A DNA stretch of 64,000 nucleotides, taken from NCBI GenBank assembly GCA_964230805.1, contig CAXRIA010000022.1, positions 1 to 64,000 of the forward strand, written 5' to 3'. This document shows positions 1-8,265 of this stretch, one piece after another. The stretch's first letter is position 1. Each line of letters opens with the position of its first letter. The translations under genes were made by a program, and so were the position numbers. Source of the DNA: Flavicella sp964230805 (GTDB lineage: Bacteria > Bacteroidota > Bacteroidia > Flavobacteriales > Flavobacteriaceae). Below the pieces are notes generated by a model. It had not been told where the DNA came from. It was given only the letters and a program-made list of their open reading frames with translations, and made no database searches.

Positions 1-1129
1 ATCCGATAGACGTTTCTACTACATAAGGAACGTAACTCTCGCCCAATTCTGGATCGAAATATTGCAATTTTTTTCCTGAGTATTCTTCGTGTGCCTTTAA
101 ATCAAAATCCGTTCGCGAGTGAATGCCTTCCAATTCTTTGAATCCAAATGGGAATTTGAATTCTATATCTGCCGCAGCATCTGCATAATGGGCTAATTTT
201 TCATGATCGTGAAAACGGTAATTCTCTTCTCCCATGCCCAGTGACAAATGCCACTTCAAACGGGTTTCTTTCCACTGTTCGTACCATTCTTTTTGCGTGC
301 CAGGACGCACAAAAAATTGCATTTCCATTTGTTCAAATTCACGCATTCTAAAAATGAACTGACGCGCCACAATTTCATTTCGAAACGCTTTTCCTGTTTG
401 TGCAATCCCAAAGGGAATTTTCATTCTTCCCGTTTTTTGAACATTCAAAAAATTCACAAATATTCCTTGCGCTGTTTCTGGGCGCAAGTACAGGTCCATC
501 GCTGTATCTGCTGAGGCTCCTAATTTTGTTCCGAACATCAAGTTGAACTGCTTTACTTCTGTCCAGTTTTTTGATCCTGAAAGTGGACAGGCAATGTCCA
601 ATTCTTCAATCAATGCTTTTACATCTGCCAAGTCTTCTTTTTCCAAAGACTGACCCATTCTTTTCAAAATGGCCGCTCCTTTTTCTTGGTACGCTTTGAC
701 TCTTGGATTGGTTGCTATAAATTGTGCCTTGTCAAACGCTTCTCCAAAACGCTTTTGTGCCTTGGCCACTTCTTTATCGATTTTTGCCTCTAATTTCCCT
801 ACATAATCTTCTATCAACACATCGGCTCGGTATCGTTTCTTTGAGTCTTTGTTGTCAATCAACGGATCGTTAAATGCATCGACATGGCCGGAAGCCTTCC
901 AAGTTGTGGGGTGCATAAATATAGCCGCATCCAAACCGACAATATTGTCGTTCATTTGCACCATGGATTTCCACCAATATTCGCGTATATTCTTCTTTAA
1001 TTCTACTCCGTTTTGTGCGTAATCGTATACGGCACTCAAACCGTCATAAATTTCACTCGATTGAAATACATATCCGTATTCTTTTGCGTGTGAAACTACT
1101 TTTTTAAATTGATCTTCTTGCTTTGCCAT
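1..1129 (-). CDS. glyS: Glycyl-tRNA synthetase (3' end outside window)
   Basis: Class II aminoacyl-tRNA synthetase that charges tRNA-Gly in the cytoplasm. About 376 N-terminal residues are visible and the frame stays open to the left edge, so the C-terminal anticodon-binding part is missing. It reads MAKQEDQFKK at the start and later shows the class II motif 2 region, with LRPETAQGIFVNF followed by QTGKAFRNEI and RMREFEQMEMQFFV, typical of the bacterial/eukaryotic homodimeric alpha2-type GlyRS. The ATG at 1127-1129 (read on minus) is chosen because the synthetase homology begins there. A TAnnTTTG box ends only 4 nt before it, which suggests a leaderless transcript. Confident on family. Confidence 0.95.
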   Translation of the reverse strand, partial: MAKQEDQFKKVVSHAKEYGYVFQSSEIYDGLSAVYDYAQNGVELKKNIREYWWKSMVQMNDNIVGLDAAIFMHPTTWKASGHVDAFNDPLIDNKDSKKRYRADVLIEDYVGKLEAKIDKEVAKAQKRFGEAFDKAQFIATNPRVKAYQEKGAAILKRMGQSLEKEDLADVKALIEELDIACPLSGSKNWTEVKQFNLMFGTKLGASADTAMDLYLRPETAQGIFVNFLNVQKTGRMKIPFGIAQTGKAFRNEIVARQFIFRMREFEQMEMQFFVRPGTQKEWYEQWKETRLKWHLSLGMGEENYRFHDHEKLAHYADAAADIEFKFPFGFKELEGIHSRTDFDLKAHEEYSGKKLQYFDPELGESYVPYVVETSIG

Positions 1130-1133
1130 GGTG

Positions 1134-1141
1134 CAAAAATA
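1134..1141 (-). promoter_or_regulatory. -7 promoter element of glyS
   Basis: On the minus strand this reads TATTTTTG, an exact match to the Bacteroidota -7 consensus TAnnTTTG. It is separated from the glyS ATG by 4 nt (CACC), so transcription would start at or next to the start codon. No clear -33 TTTG is seen. Confidence 0.55.
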
Positions 1142-1220
1142 AGTATTTTATTCTTTTATTTGACCTACTTTTTAGAAGGGTTTTATTCCTCTCAGGAACC
1201 TCGTTTTCTTTGAGATTTTC

Positions 1221-1250
1221 AAAAAAAAAGACTGCCTAAATAGACAGTCT
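1221..1250 (-). terminator. Rho-independent terminator after the coiled-coil membrane protein gene
   Basis: Read on the minus strand, a 6-bp stem (AGACTG/CAGTCT) with a 10-nt loop is followed by a run of nine T. It lies 26 nt past the stop of the minus-strand gene that ends at 1276. Confidence 0.8.
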
Positions 1251-1275
1251 CTTTTGTATTTTATAAAGGTGGTTC

Positions 1276-2172
1276 TTAGAAAATTCCCAAGAAACTATTT
1301 TTCAACACTACGGATGTATTTCCTACGGCTCTTCCGTCTAAGATTACAGAAACGCTGTACGTTCCTTGACTCAAAGCTTTGCTGTCAACCTCTGTCAATA
1401 CAGTGACTGCTGTTTCTGCATTTTCATAGTTTACTTCGCTTGCTCCAGAGTACGAAACCGCTGCTCCATTAACTTCTACTGATCCTTGAGACGCCACTAC
1501 ATTCCCTGCTGCATCTTTGATCGTTACGTATACTTCCTTCACTCCGCTTGGCGTCAACTCATTTTTATTGATATTAAAAACCACTCGAATCGCGTCTGTT
1601 TTTTTGTAACGATTTGTTGCTTTCAAAGTTCCTTTGCTCGATTTCTTAACGCCTTCTGCTACCAAATCATCAATGCTCAAAATTTCACCGATGGCTACTT
1701 TTCCTGCCAATACTTCGTTCTCAGCAGTTAATTGTGCATTTTGACTTGCTTGTGCAGCAATGGTTCCTTCCGCTTCTACAATTTTTCCATTCAATTGAGT
1801 GTTCAATTGTGTAAGCGAATCCACTTGTGCGATCAATTCTTTATTTTTAGCCTTCAAAGCGTTCACACGGTTTCTGTACCATCTGATTTTTCTGTAACTC
1901 GTTTTCTTTTCTTTTGATAAAGAATCTTTGTACGAGATAATATCTGCTCTGGCAGCTTCTAATTTTGTTGTTAAGGATGTGTTTTCCGCAATTTTTGCAT
2001 CATAGTTCACAATTAATTCGTCTAACTGTGTCTTTAATTCTGCTTTTTCAGTTTCCAATTCTGCTTGGATCTGATTGTGCTCTCCATTCGCGTAAAAGGC
2101 GTATCCTACCGCTATCGCCAACAAAGCCCCTAATAAAATCGTGGTAAATTTTCCTGATTGTTTTGTTTCCAT
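1276..2172 (-). CDS. Membrane-anchored coiled-coil protein, function unknown
   Basis: A 298-residue protein I cannot assign to a named function. After a short basic N-terminus (METKQSGK) there is one transmembrane segment at about residues 10-28. A long heptad-rich coiled coil follows (about 30-165, rich in Glu/Lys/Leu/Gln with the basic patch KIRWYRNRVNALK). The C-terminal 120 residues are beta-rich, with VRVVFNINKNEL-like and YSVSVILDG-like strands, and look like a small periplasmic sandwich domain. Similar coiled-coil proteins are widespread and uncharacterised in Flavobacteriaceae. The frame is open up to 2202, but the ATG at 2172 is preferred because it gives a sensible anchor and sits about 27 nt after a TATTTTTG box. 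Confidence 0.75.
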   Translation of the reverse strand: METKQSGKFTTILLGALLAIAVGYAFYANGEHNQIQAELETEKAELKTQLDELIVNYDAKIAENTSLTTKLEAARADIISYKDSLSKEKKTSYRKIRWYRNRVNALKAKNKELIAQVDSLTQLNTQLNGKIVEAEGTIAAQASQNAQLTAENEVLAGKVAIGEILSIDDLVAEGVKKSSKGTLKATNRYKKTDAIRVVFNINKNELTPSGVKEVYVTIKDAAGNVVASQGSVEVNGAAVSYSGASEVNYENAETAVTVLTEVDSKALSQGTYSVSVILDGRAVGNTSVVLKNSFLGIF

Positions 2173-2199
2173 CTTGGTATATCTTGTTTTATATGTGCA

Positions 2200-2207
2200 C
2201 AAAAATA
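2200..2207 (-). promoter_or_regulatory. -7 promoter element of the coiled-coil protein gene
   Basis: Minus-strand TATTTTTG, exact TAnnTTTG match, 27 nt before the chosen ATG at 2172. This supports that start over the upstream in-frame ATG at 2202, which would lie upstream of the predicted transcription start. Confidence 0.5.
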
Positions 2208-2300
2208 GAATTTATATTAGAATAATCAATGACTTTTACTTAAAAAAACAACACAAGTATGGCTTAGTAGACTGATTTCACTAACTTTAAGAAAAAAAAT

Positions 2301-2984
2301 ATGCTTAAAGATTTGATTTCGTTGTTCTTTCCCGAACAATGCGCCTGCTGCCATCGGCATCTCAAAAAAAACGAGTCATTGATCTGCACCTTCTGCAGGC
2401 ACGACCTTCCTTACGGACAGTATACGAATATTCCTTTTAACGCCATTGAACAAAGATTTTTTGGAAGGGTTCCCTTATGCGCCGCAACGGCTTTGTTTCG
2501 TTTCCAAGAAAATGGAAAAATTCAAAAATTGATCCATGCTTTGAAATACCAAAACAAGCCATTGATTGGTGTTTTTGCCGCCAATCTCATGGGGCGAGAA
2601 ATTTTGAACTCCGATCGTTTTCCACCTGTAGATATTATTATTCCCGTGCCACTGCACCCTAAAAAACAAAGGAAAAGAGGCTACAACCAAAACACTCTTT
2701 TCGGACAAAAATTGGCAGAAATCCTTTCTGCTGAATTCTGCAATACAATACTCTTGAAAAAAAACAGCAATAGAACGCAAACCCGACAATCTCGGCGCGA
2801 TAGGTGGCAAAATGTTCAAAATAGTTTTTATCTGAAAAATCCCAAAAAACTAGCAAAAAAGCACATCTTGCTTATCGACGATGTGATTACTACCGGAGCA
2901 ACTCTTGAGGCGTGCTGCAAACAGCTATTAAAAGCCGAGATCAAAATAAGTATTGCTTCCATGGCATACACGGAAACCATTTAA
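2301..2984 (+). CDS. comF: ComF family protein (phosphoribosyltransferase-like)
   Basis: A 227-residue ComF family protein. The N-terminus carries a four-cysteine zinc-finger-like motif (CACCHRHL...ICTFC, about residues 13-32). The C-terminal half is a type I phosphoribosyltransferase fold with the signature VPLHPKKQRKRGYNQ (about 117-131) and the PRPP-binding loop ILLIDDVITTGATLEAC (about 190-206). In naturally competent bacteria ComF helps single-stranded DNA enter the cytoplasm. In Bacteroidota its role is mostly unproven. A near-consensus TAACTTTA box lies at 2282-2289, 11 nt before the ATG. Confidence 0.88.
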   Translation: MLKDLISLFFPEQCACCHRHLKKNESLICTFCRHDLPYGQYTNIPFNAIEQRFFGRVPLCAATALFRFQENGKIQKLIHALKYQNKPLIGVFAANLMGREILNSDRFPPVDIIIPVPLHPKKQRKRGYNQNTLFGQKLAEILSAEFCNTILLKKNSNRTQTRQSRRDRWQNVQNSFYLKNPKKLAKKHILLIDDVITTGATLEACCKQLLKAEIKISIASMAYTETI

Positions 2985-3140
2985 CGCTTGGGGTCATTCC
3001 TGAAAATAGGACTCCCATCGAATTTTTCACATGCGGCATTCCAAGTTCCTGAAATTAATTGTTACTTTGTAGGCGGAAAAGCAACAATCAACCGTGTTTT
3101 TCAACCATTTCTTATCGTTAAAATTCAAATTTCAAAACAG

Positions 3141-4781
3141 ATGAAAAATTTGTTTGTAGGTATCTTAATAACAACGCTTCTCATTGTTTCATTGGGTAGC
3201 TGTGCACGACAAGGCACCCCTAACGGAGGTCCGAAAGACACCATAGCGCCTGTTATGGTTGCCGCGTCTCCCAAATACAAATCTGTTCATTTCAAAGAGA
3301 AAAGAATACAGCTCGAATTTGATGAATACGTAAAATTCAAAAATCTATTCAAACAATTGATTGTTTCGCCCCCTCTCGAAAACCCTTTGGTTATCAAACC
3401 TTTGGGTTATCCAAGCAAACGAATCACGATTGACATCCAAGACACACTAAAACAAAACACGACCTATTCTCTTAATTTTGGTAACAGTATTATTGACAAC
3501 AATGAAGGAAATCCTCTCGGTAGTTTTAAATACGTTTTTTCTACAGGTGCGTTTGTAGACTCACTTGAAATTCGAGGCACCCTGAAAAATGCGCTTGAAA
3601 AAGACACCGATGGAAACCTCAGTGTCCTCTTGTACGAATACAATGAAAATTATAGAGATTCTCTCATTTACAATGAAAAGCCGATTTATGTTACCAATAC
3701 TTTGGACACCACTAGCTTTCGCATTTCCAACATAAAAAAAGGCACCTACAAACTCGTGGCCCTAAAAGATTTTAACAACAATTTTCAATACAACCCAAAA
3801 CAAGATAAAATTGGCTTTTTAAACAAGCCCATTGCAATTCCAACAGACAGTACTTTTGAATTACAGTTGTTCAAAGAAATTCCCGATTTTAAAGTGTTCA
3901 AACCCCTGGAAAACAAAATAGGAAAAATTATTTTCGGGTTTGAAGGGAAAAGAGATCGTCTTCTGCAAATTGCACTTCAAACGAAAACACCTCCCTTATT
4001 CAAAAGCTTTGTAAACCTCGAGGAAAATAAAGATACCTTGAACTATTGGTACACTCCTTTTGAAACCGACTCCTTGCAATTTCATGTGACTGCCAAGAAT
4101 ATAGACACCTTGTATACCGTAAAGTTGAGAACTTCAAAAACAGATTCATTGGTCGTTCGCTCCGCAACTGGCACTACTTTGCACCCCAAAGACACGTTTG
4201 CCATTCAAACAAACATCCCGATTGACCATATCGACACCAAGCAAATTCGCATTGTTGACAAAGACACCTTACTCGTTCCGTTTCAAACTTTTTTGGATGC
4301 CAACAAAACAAAACTATCCGTTCGCTTCAACTCCAAAAGAAACGACAAATATCGCGTTGATCTTTTGCCAAATGCCTTGGTTGATTTTCAAGGAGAAACC
4401 AACGACTCTCTTCAATTTAATCTCAAAACTTTGGACTTTGAAGATTATGGAACGATTGAAATGGAATTAAAAAATGTAACGCAATTTCCGGTTTTAGTAG
4501 ATTTACTAGACACCAAAGAAAAACGGATCGAACGTCAATCTTCAAACCAAAAAACGAATTTCTCTTTCGAGAACATTGTTCCGGGCACTTACCTCATACG
4601 AGTGATTTATGACTCCAATAAAAACAAGAAGTGGGACACAGGAAGTTTCTTAAAACAACAACAACCGGAGAAAGTTTTTCATTATCCAATTGCACTAAAA
4701 ATAAAAGCCAACTGGACCATTAGTGAAATCTTCGACTTGTCTTTGGAAACAGCAAATATGGGTCAGGAAGAATCTCCATAA
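3141..4781 (+). CDS. Ig-like domain-containing lipoprotein
   Basis: A 546-residue predicted outer-membrane or periplasmic lipoprotein. The start at 3141 is chosen over the in-frame 2988 because MKNLFVGIL begins a classic signal peptide ending in a lipobox-like VSLGSC, with the modified Cys at about residue 20. The N-terminal part shows an SbsA-type Ig-like domain (APVMVAASP...IQLEFDEYVKF, about 35-125), followed by several beta-sandwich repeats. A Bacteroidota family often annotated 'Ig-like domain-containing protein', with no known catalytic function. It follows comF on the same strand after 156 nt without a gene. Confidence 0.78.
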   Translation: MKNLFVGILITTLLIVSLGSCARQGTPNGGPKDTIAPVMVAASPKYKSVHFKEKRIQLEFDEYVKFKNLFKQLIVSPPLENPLVIKPLGYPSKRITIDIQDTLKQNTTYSLNFGNSIIDNNEGNPLGSFKYVFSTGAFVDSLEIRGTLKNALEKDTDGNLSVLLYEYNENYRDSLIYNEKPIYVTNTLDTTSFRISNIKKGTYKLVALKDFNNNFQYNPKQDKIGFLNKPIAIPTDSTFELQLFKEIPDFKVFKPLENKIGKIIFGFEGKRDRLLQIALQTKTPPLFKSFVNLEENKDTLNYWYTPFETDSLQFHVTAKNIDTLYTVKLRTSKTDSLVVRSATGTTLHPKDTFAIQTNIPIDHIDTKQIRIVDKDTLLVPFQTFLDANKTKLSVRFNSKRNDKYRVDLLPNALVDFQGETNDSLQFNLKTLDFEDYGTIEMELKNVTQFPVLVDLLDTKEKRIERQSSNQKTNFSFENIVPGTYLIRVIYDSNKNKKWDTGSFLKQQQPEKVFHYPIALKIKANWTISEIFDLSLETANMGQEESP

Positions 4782-4809
4782 CGCAGGGAGTTTGTAAGCA
4801 GCTAAAAAA

Positions 4810-5277
4810 TTAGACCAATTTTTTCATTCCCAGAAGAACACCGAGGTGAATGCCTTCATGAAAGGAGTTAAAAGCGATGGCAGATTCAATATCTGTCAAG
4901 GTGACTCCAACACTTGTCGTATACGATATATACGCCGTGAAAAGTCCTTTCTTATAATCCTCCTCAAGCTTCAAAGGCAAGCTCACAAACAATTCCTTGA
5001 TATTTTCAAATTCCGCTTCCGTAATTTTTCCATCCTCTCCAAAAGTTGGAGCAGCTCCTTTTTTATAGGCAGATATCATCTCTTCGGAGAGCGAACAAGC
5101 AAGACCTGAATTTCGATAACAGAGCAATTGCTGCGTAACCACCAAATGAGCAATATTCCACGCAATGTTATTTTTGAACCCTTTGGGAATCGTGTTCAAC
5201 TGCTCCATCGACAATCCGTCAATCACCTTCAACATCAGGGCTCTTCCCTTGTTCAAATTTGTAAATTGCTCCTGCAT
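4810..5277 (-). CDS. DinB family protein (putative metal-dependent hydrolase fold)
   Basis: A 155-residue four-helix-bundle protein of the DinB/YfiT superfamily. Histidines typical of the metal site are visible in NIAHLV (about residue 45) and in SFHEGIHLG near the C-terminus. Related proteins include thiol transferases and damage-inducible proteins, but the substrate cannot be told here. It is convergent with the preceding lipoprotein gene (28 nt between them). Confidence 0.82.
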   Translation of the reverse strand: MQEQFTNLNKGRALMLKVIDGLSMEQLNTIPKGFKNNIAWNIAHLVVTQQLLCYRNSGLACSLSEEMISAYKKGAAPTFGEDGKITEAEFENIKELFVSLPLKLEEDYKKGLFTAYISYTTSVGVTLTDIESAIAFNSFHEGIHLGVLLGMKKLV

Positions 5278-5397
5278 CTCTTTTTTTTAAAATTTGGCTA
5301 AATGTAGCTAATTTTCCTGAAAAAACATCTTATTTTTACCACATCCTACCGAGGTTTTTAGAAGGACATACGAGCCACAAATTTAAAATGCGAAGCG

Positions 5398-5757
5398 ATG
5401 AAAAAAATATACTATTTAAAAACTTGTGATACCTGCAAAAGAATTTTAAAAGAACTCCCCTTGGAAGGTGTTGTTTTGCAAGAAATCAAAGAAGAACCGA
5501 TTCGCGTTGATCAATTGGAAGAAATGCACTCGTATACCAATAGTTACGAAGCACTTTTCAGCAAACGCGCCAAAAAATACAAAGAAATGGGGTTGAAAAA
5601 TGAAACCTTGTCGGAATCCGATTTCAAACAGCTCATTTTAGAAACCTATACTTTTTTAAAAAGACCTGTCGCCATGGTCAACGGCGAAATCTTTGTTGGA
5701 AATAGTAAAAAAAATATCGAAGCCTTAAAAATCAGCCTACTCCATCCGCGTAAATAG
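5398..5757 (+). CDS. ArsC/Spx family thioredoxin-fold protein
   Basis: A 119-residue protein of the ArsC/Spx/YffB family. The redox motif CDTCKR is at about residues 10-15. The LKRPV motif at about 91-95 is the conserved Arg-Pro-Val region of arsenate-reductase-like proteins. The family includes glutaredoxin-dependent arsenate reductases and Spx regulators. No arsenic-resistance genes lie nearby, so a general thiol-redox role is equally possible. The 3' end overlaps the convergent glycosyltransferase gene by 26 nt. Confidence 0.85.
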   Translation: MKKIYYLKTCDTCKRILKELPLEGVVLQEIKEEPIRVDQLEEMHSYTNSYEALFSKRAKKYKEMGLKNETLSESDFKQLILETYTFLKRPVAMVNGEIFVGNSKKNIEALKISLLHPRK

Positions 5758-6730
5758 CCATCAGTCGATTGGCTTCAATTTGAGCACTCCAAAATTCTTT
5801 TATATTTGTTTGGGCGGCAGCTCCCAAGTGAGGTAAGGCTCCTGTGCACAATTTCTGAAGAATAAGTTGCAATGTTTTTTTATCCTCGAAATCATATAAG
5901 TAACCGCTTTTTTCTTCTTGTATAATTTCTGAATGCACGCCAACATTTCTTGTCGCAATCACATTGCATGCACAAGCCATAGCCTCCGCACAAACGAGAG
6001 AAAAGCCCTCCGAAAACGAAGGAACAATCACGGAATGAGATGCTTGGTAAAATGAAATGATTTCAGGAGTCTCATCTATGAAATAGACTTGTGCTTCCAC
6101 TCCATATTGGTTGACAATTTTTTTCAATTCCACAAGAAATTCAGGTTTGTCAACTTGACCTACAATCACCAATGCCCATTCGGGATGTTCTTTTAAAATT
6201 GGAGCAAACACCTCTAACATGAATTTCTGCCCCTTTGATTTACGAACTCGACCCGCACAAGTGACGATATATTTTTGCGACACCTCTTCCAGTCGTACCC
6301 CTTTTTTGGGCCGAAACAAATCATCATTCACACCATGCCCAACAACTTTCGATGAATAATTCAATTTTTTCTGCATTCCAACGGTTAATGTGATTACCTC
6401 ATCAGCCTTTTTCATTAAAAAATTTGTAAACCCCGATGGATTTGATTCGGCGTGACGTGTGGCAACTAATTTAAAATTCCCTCCTAAAAACCGGAACAAC
6501 AAAGCTCTCAAAATTTCATTATTTCTATGGCAGTGTAGCACAAAATACCGTCTTGAAAACACAAGTTTCCATATTTTCTGCCAAGATATTTTCCTACCAG
6601 CTACTCCATAGCCAAAAATATAGGCGTCGTACTTCGTTTCAAAAAAAGGAAATACGTTTTCAATACTTCTTGTCACACCCGTACGCCTTCTGTGAAAATG
6701 AGTGTGAATTACTATTGGTTTTGTCGTCAT
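5732..6730 (-). CDS. Glycosyltransferase family 4 (group 1)
   Basis: A 332-residue GT-B-fold glycosyltransferase. The C-terminal half has the retaining GT4 signature: a conserved EGFSLVCAEAMAC stretch (about 239-251), the E-x7-E motif that binds the nucleotide sugar, followed by VIATRNVGVHSEII. The Rossmann-like core reads YIVTCAGRVRKSKG. The N-terminus (IHTHFHRRRTGVTRS) is the acceptor domain. Donor and acceptor are unknown, with lipopolysaccharide or exopolysaccharide assembly the usual role. It lies 7 nt after the acidic hypothetical protein gene, probably in the same transcript. Confidence 0.85.
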   Translation of the reverse strand: MTTKPIVIHTHFHRRRTGVTRSIENVFPFFETKYDAYIFGYGVAGRKISWQKIWKLVFSRRYFVLHCHRNNEILRALLFRFLGGNFKLVATRHAESNPSGFTNFLMKKADEVITLTVGMQKKLNYSSKVVGHGVNDDLFRPKKGVRLEEVSQKYIVTCAGRVRKSKGQKFMLEVFAPILKEHPEWALVIVGQVDKPEFLVELKKIVNQYGVEAQVYFIDETPEIISFYQASHSVIVPSFSEGFSLVCAEAMACACNVIATRNVGVHSEIIQEEKSGYLYDFEDKKTLQLILQKLCTGALPHLGAAAQTNIKEFWSAQIEANRLMAIYADGVG

Positions 6731-6737
6731 AAATCAA

Positions 6738-7550
6738 CTACGAAAATCTTCGTCCCAATAAATTCATAAATCGTTCTTCATAATCCTCTTTTCCCGTCCA
6801 GTCGTAATCAGACTTTACCATTTTCGTTAAAAACCGTTTCGCTTCTTTTTCTTCTTTGAAAGAATTCAACTGCGACAGCACCCTGTTAAAGTCTTCTTGA
6901 CTTCCCTCAAAAAGGTGTTTGACAAAAGCAATTCGATCGTTCAATCCAATTTGGATATTGCTTTGCACTAGGGATTCATTCAATGATTTCTTGGGAGCTT
7001 CTACACGAACTGCATTTTCAAAAATATCCGTAGCAACATCCACCGGAATGGTGTCTTTCAACTCTTCTTCCAAAGTCGTTTTTTTTGCCATTTCTGATTC
7101 CGAAAATAAGTTAGGAACTTCTGATATTTTTGCTTCCTCTTCTTCCTGTTTTATTTCCTCTTCTTGTGCTTTTGCTTTTTTTGCTGATTTTTTCTCGGAA
7201 GTTTTGCTTTCTTTTTCATCTTCAAGTACCTCCTCGATCAAAGCCGTATCACTCAAAATTTTTTCTGGCTCTTTTTTCTCAACTTCAGAAACAGGAGCCC
7301 CGTCTGTGGTTAAATCTACCAGAGGCTCTTCTACTAGAATTTCTTCCTTTGAAATCTTATCTAAAATTTCTTCTTTTGGAATTTTGTTTGTTGGACTGGT
7401 TGCCACAAATCGATCTACAAATTCCAGTACAGCCAATCGCTCATAAACATCTCTCGCCTTGTTTTTCAATGCAATCACATCGTTTTTGTTTTTGATCTGT
7501 AAAATAGAATGAGCAATACTGACCAATTCTGATTCTAATTTTTTGTGCAT
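6738..7550 (-). CDS. Conserved hypothetical protein with acidic low-complexity middle
   Basis: A 270-residue protein with three parts. The N-terminal helical part (residues 1-45) begins MHKKLESELVSIAHSI. The middle (about 55-180) is low complexity and very rich in Glu, Lys and Ser, probably disordered. The conserved C-terminal domain (about 195-270) contains IGLNDRIAFVKHLF and ends YEERFMNLLGRRFS. This C-terminal motif is familiar from hypothetical proteins across Bacteroidota, but I know of no function. Cotranscription with the downstream glycosyltransferase is likely. Confidence 0.72.
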   Translation of the reverse strand: MHKKLESELVSIAHSILQIKNKNDVIALKNKARDVYERLAVLEFVDRFVATSPTNKIPKEEILDKISKEEILVEEPLVDLTTDGAPVSEVEKKEPEKILSDTALIEEVLEDEKESKTSEKKSAKKAKAQEEEIKQEEEEAKISEVPNLFSESEMAKKTTLEEELKDTIPVDVATDIFENAVRVEAPKKSLNESLVQSNIQIGLNDRIAFVKHLFEGSQEDFNRVLSQLNSFKEEKEAKRFLTKMVKSDYDWTGKEDYEERFMNLLGRRFS

Positions 7551-7590
7551 AACTTGATGTCTTTATAGAGGAATACCTGGTTTATTTTAA

Positions 7591-7598
7591 TAAATTTG
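7591..7598 (+). promoter_or_regulatory. -7 promoter element upstream of tdk
   Basis: TAAATTTG, exact TAnnTTTG match, 53 nt before the tdk ATG. It would also drive alr, which starts 8 nt after tdk. Confidence 0.5.
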
Positions 7599-7651
7599 TG
7601 AAAGCAACTGGTTTTTTAAATCTCCAGATGTTGACGATTTAAAATTACAAA

Positions 7652-8257
7652 ATGTTTCTTGAAAATACGGTAAATCCTTTAGAACAATTTGGGTGGATCG
7701 AAGTGATTAGTGGATCTATGTTTTCTGGCAAAACAGAAGAGCTCATCCGAAGATTGCGACGGGCCAAAATTGCTCGACAAAAAGTAGAAATCTTCAAACC
7801 GACTATCGACCAACGATACGATGCTGAAAAAGTAGTTTCACACGATGCGAATGAAATTCGCTGCACTCCCGTTCCTTCGGCTGCAAATATTCGCCTTTTG
7901 GCCAATGATGTGGATGTTGTAGGAATTGATGAAGCCCAATTCTTTGACGATGAGATTGTACGTGTTTGCAATGATTTGGCAAATCGTGGCATTCGTGTCA
8001 TTGTCGCTGGCTTGGACATGGATTTCAAAGGCAATCCTTTTGGTCCGATGCCCGCTCTAATGGCCACAGCTGAATACGTGACCAAGGTACATGCCGTTTG
8101 CACAAAAACAGGAAATTTAGCCCATTACAGCCACAGAAAAAGTGCGCACAACGAACTTGTTCGACTCGGAGAAACGGAGGAATACGAACCTTTGAGTAGG
8201 GCTGCTTTTTTTAGAGAATGTGAAAAGAAGAAAAACGAATCGTCCAGAAAAAAGTAA
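7652..8257 (+). CDS. tdk: Thymidine kinase (type II)
   Basis: Phosphorylates thymidine to dTMP in the salvage pathway. 201 residues, the usual length. The P-loop is GSMFSGKTEE (about 20-29), the catalytic DEAQFF motif is at about 97-102, and the lasso region has the substrate-binding YSHR. The zinc-finger part is incomplete compared with human TK1: the first pair reads CTKT rather than CxxC, and only one further Cys is present near the C-terminus. This form is common in Bacteroidota. It starts an apparent two-gene operon with alr. Confidence 0.95.
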   Translation: MFLENTVNPLEQFGWIEVISGSMFSGKTEELIRRLRRAKIARQKVEIFKPTIDQRYDAEKVVSHDANEIRCTPVPSAANIRLLANDVDVVGIDEAQFFDDEIVRVCNDLANRGIRVIVAGLDMDFKGNPFGPMPALMATAEYVTKVHAVCTKTGNLAHYSHRKSAHNELVRLGETEEYEPLSRAAFFRECEKKKNESSRKK

Positions 8258-8265
8258 CGCTCCAC

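Noticed and set aside
6919..7446. Long plus-strand Ser/Ala-rich frame (175 codons)
   Set aside because: It is the antisense of the acidic low-complexity region of the minus-strand gene; its composition follows from the Glu/Lys codons on the other strand.
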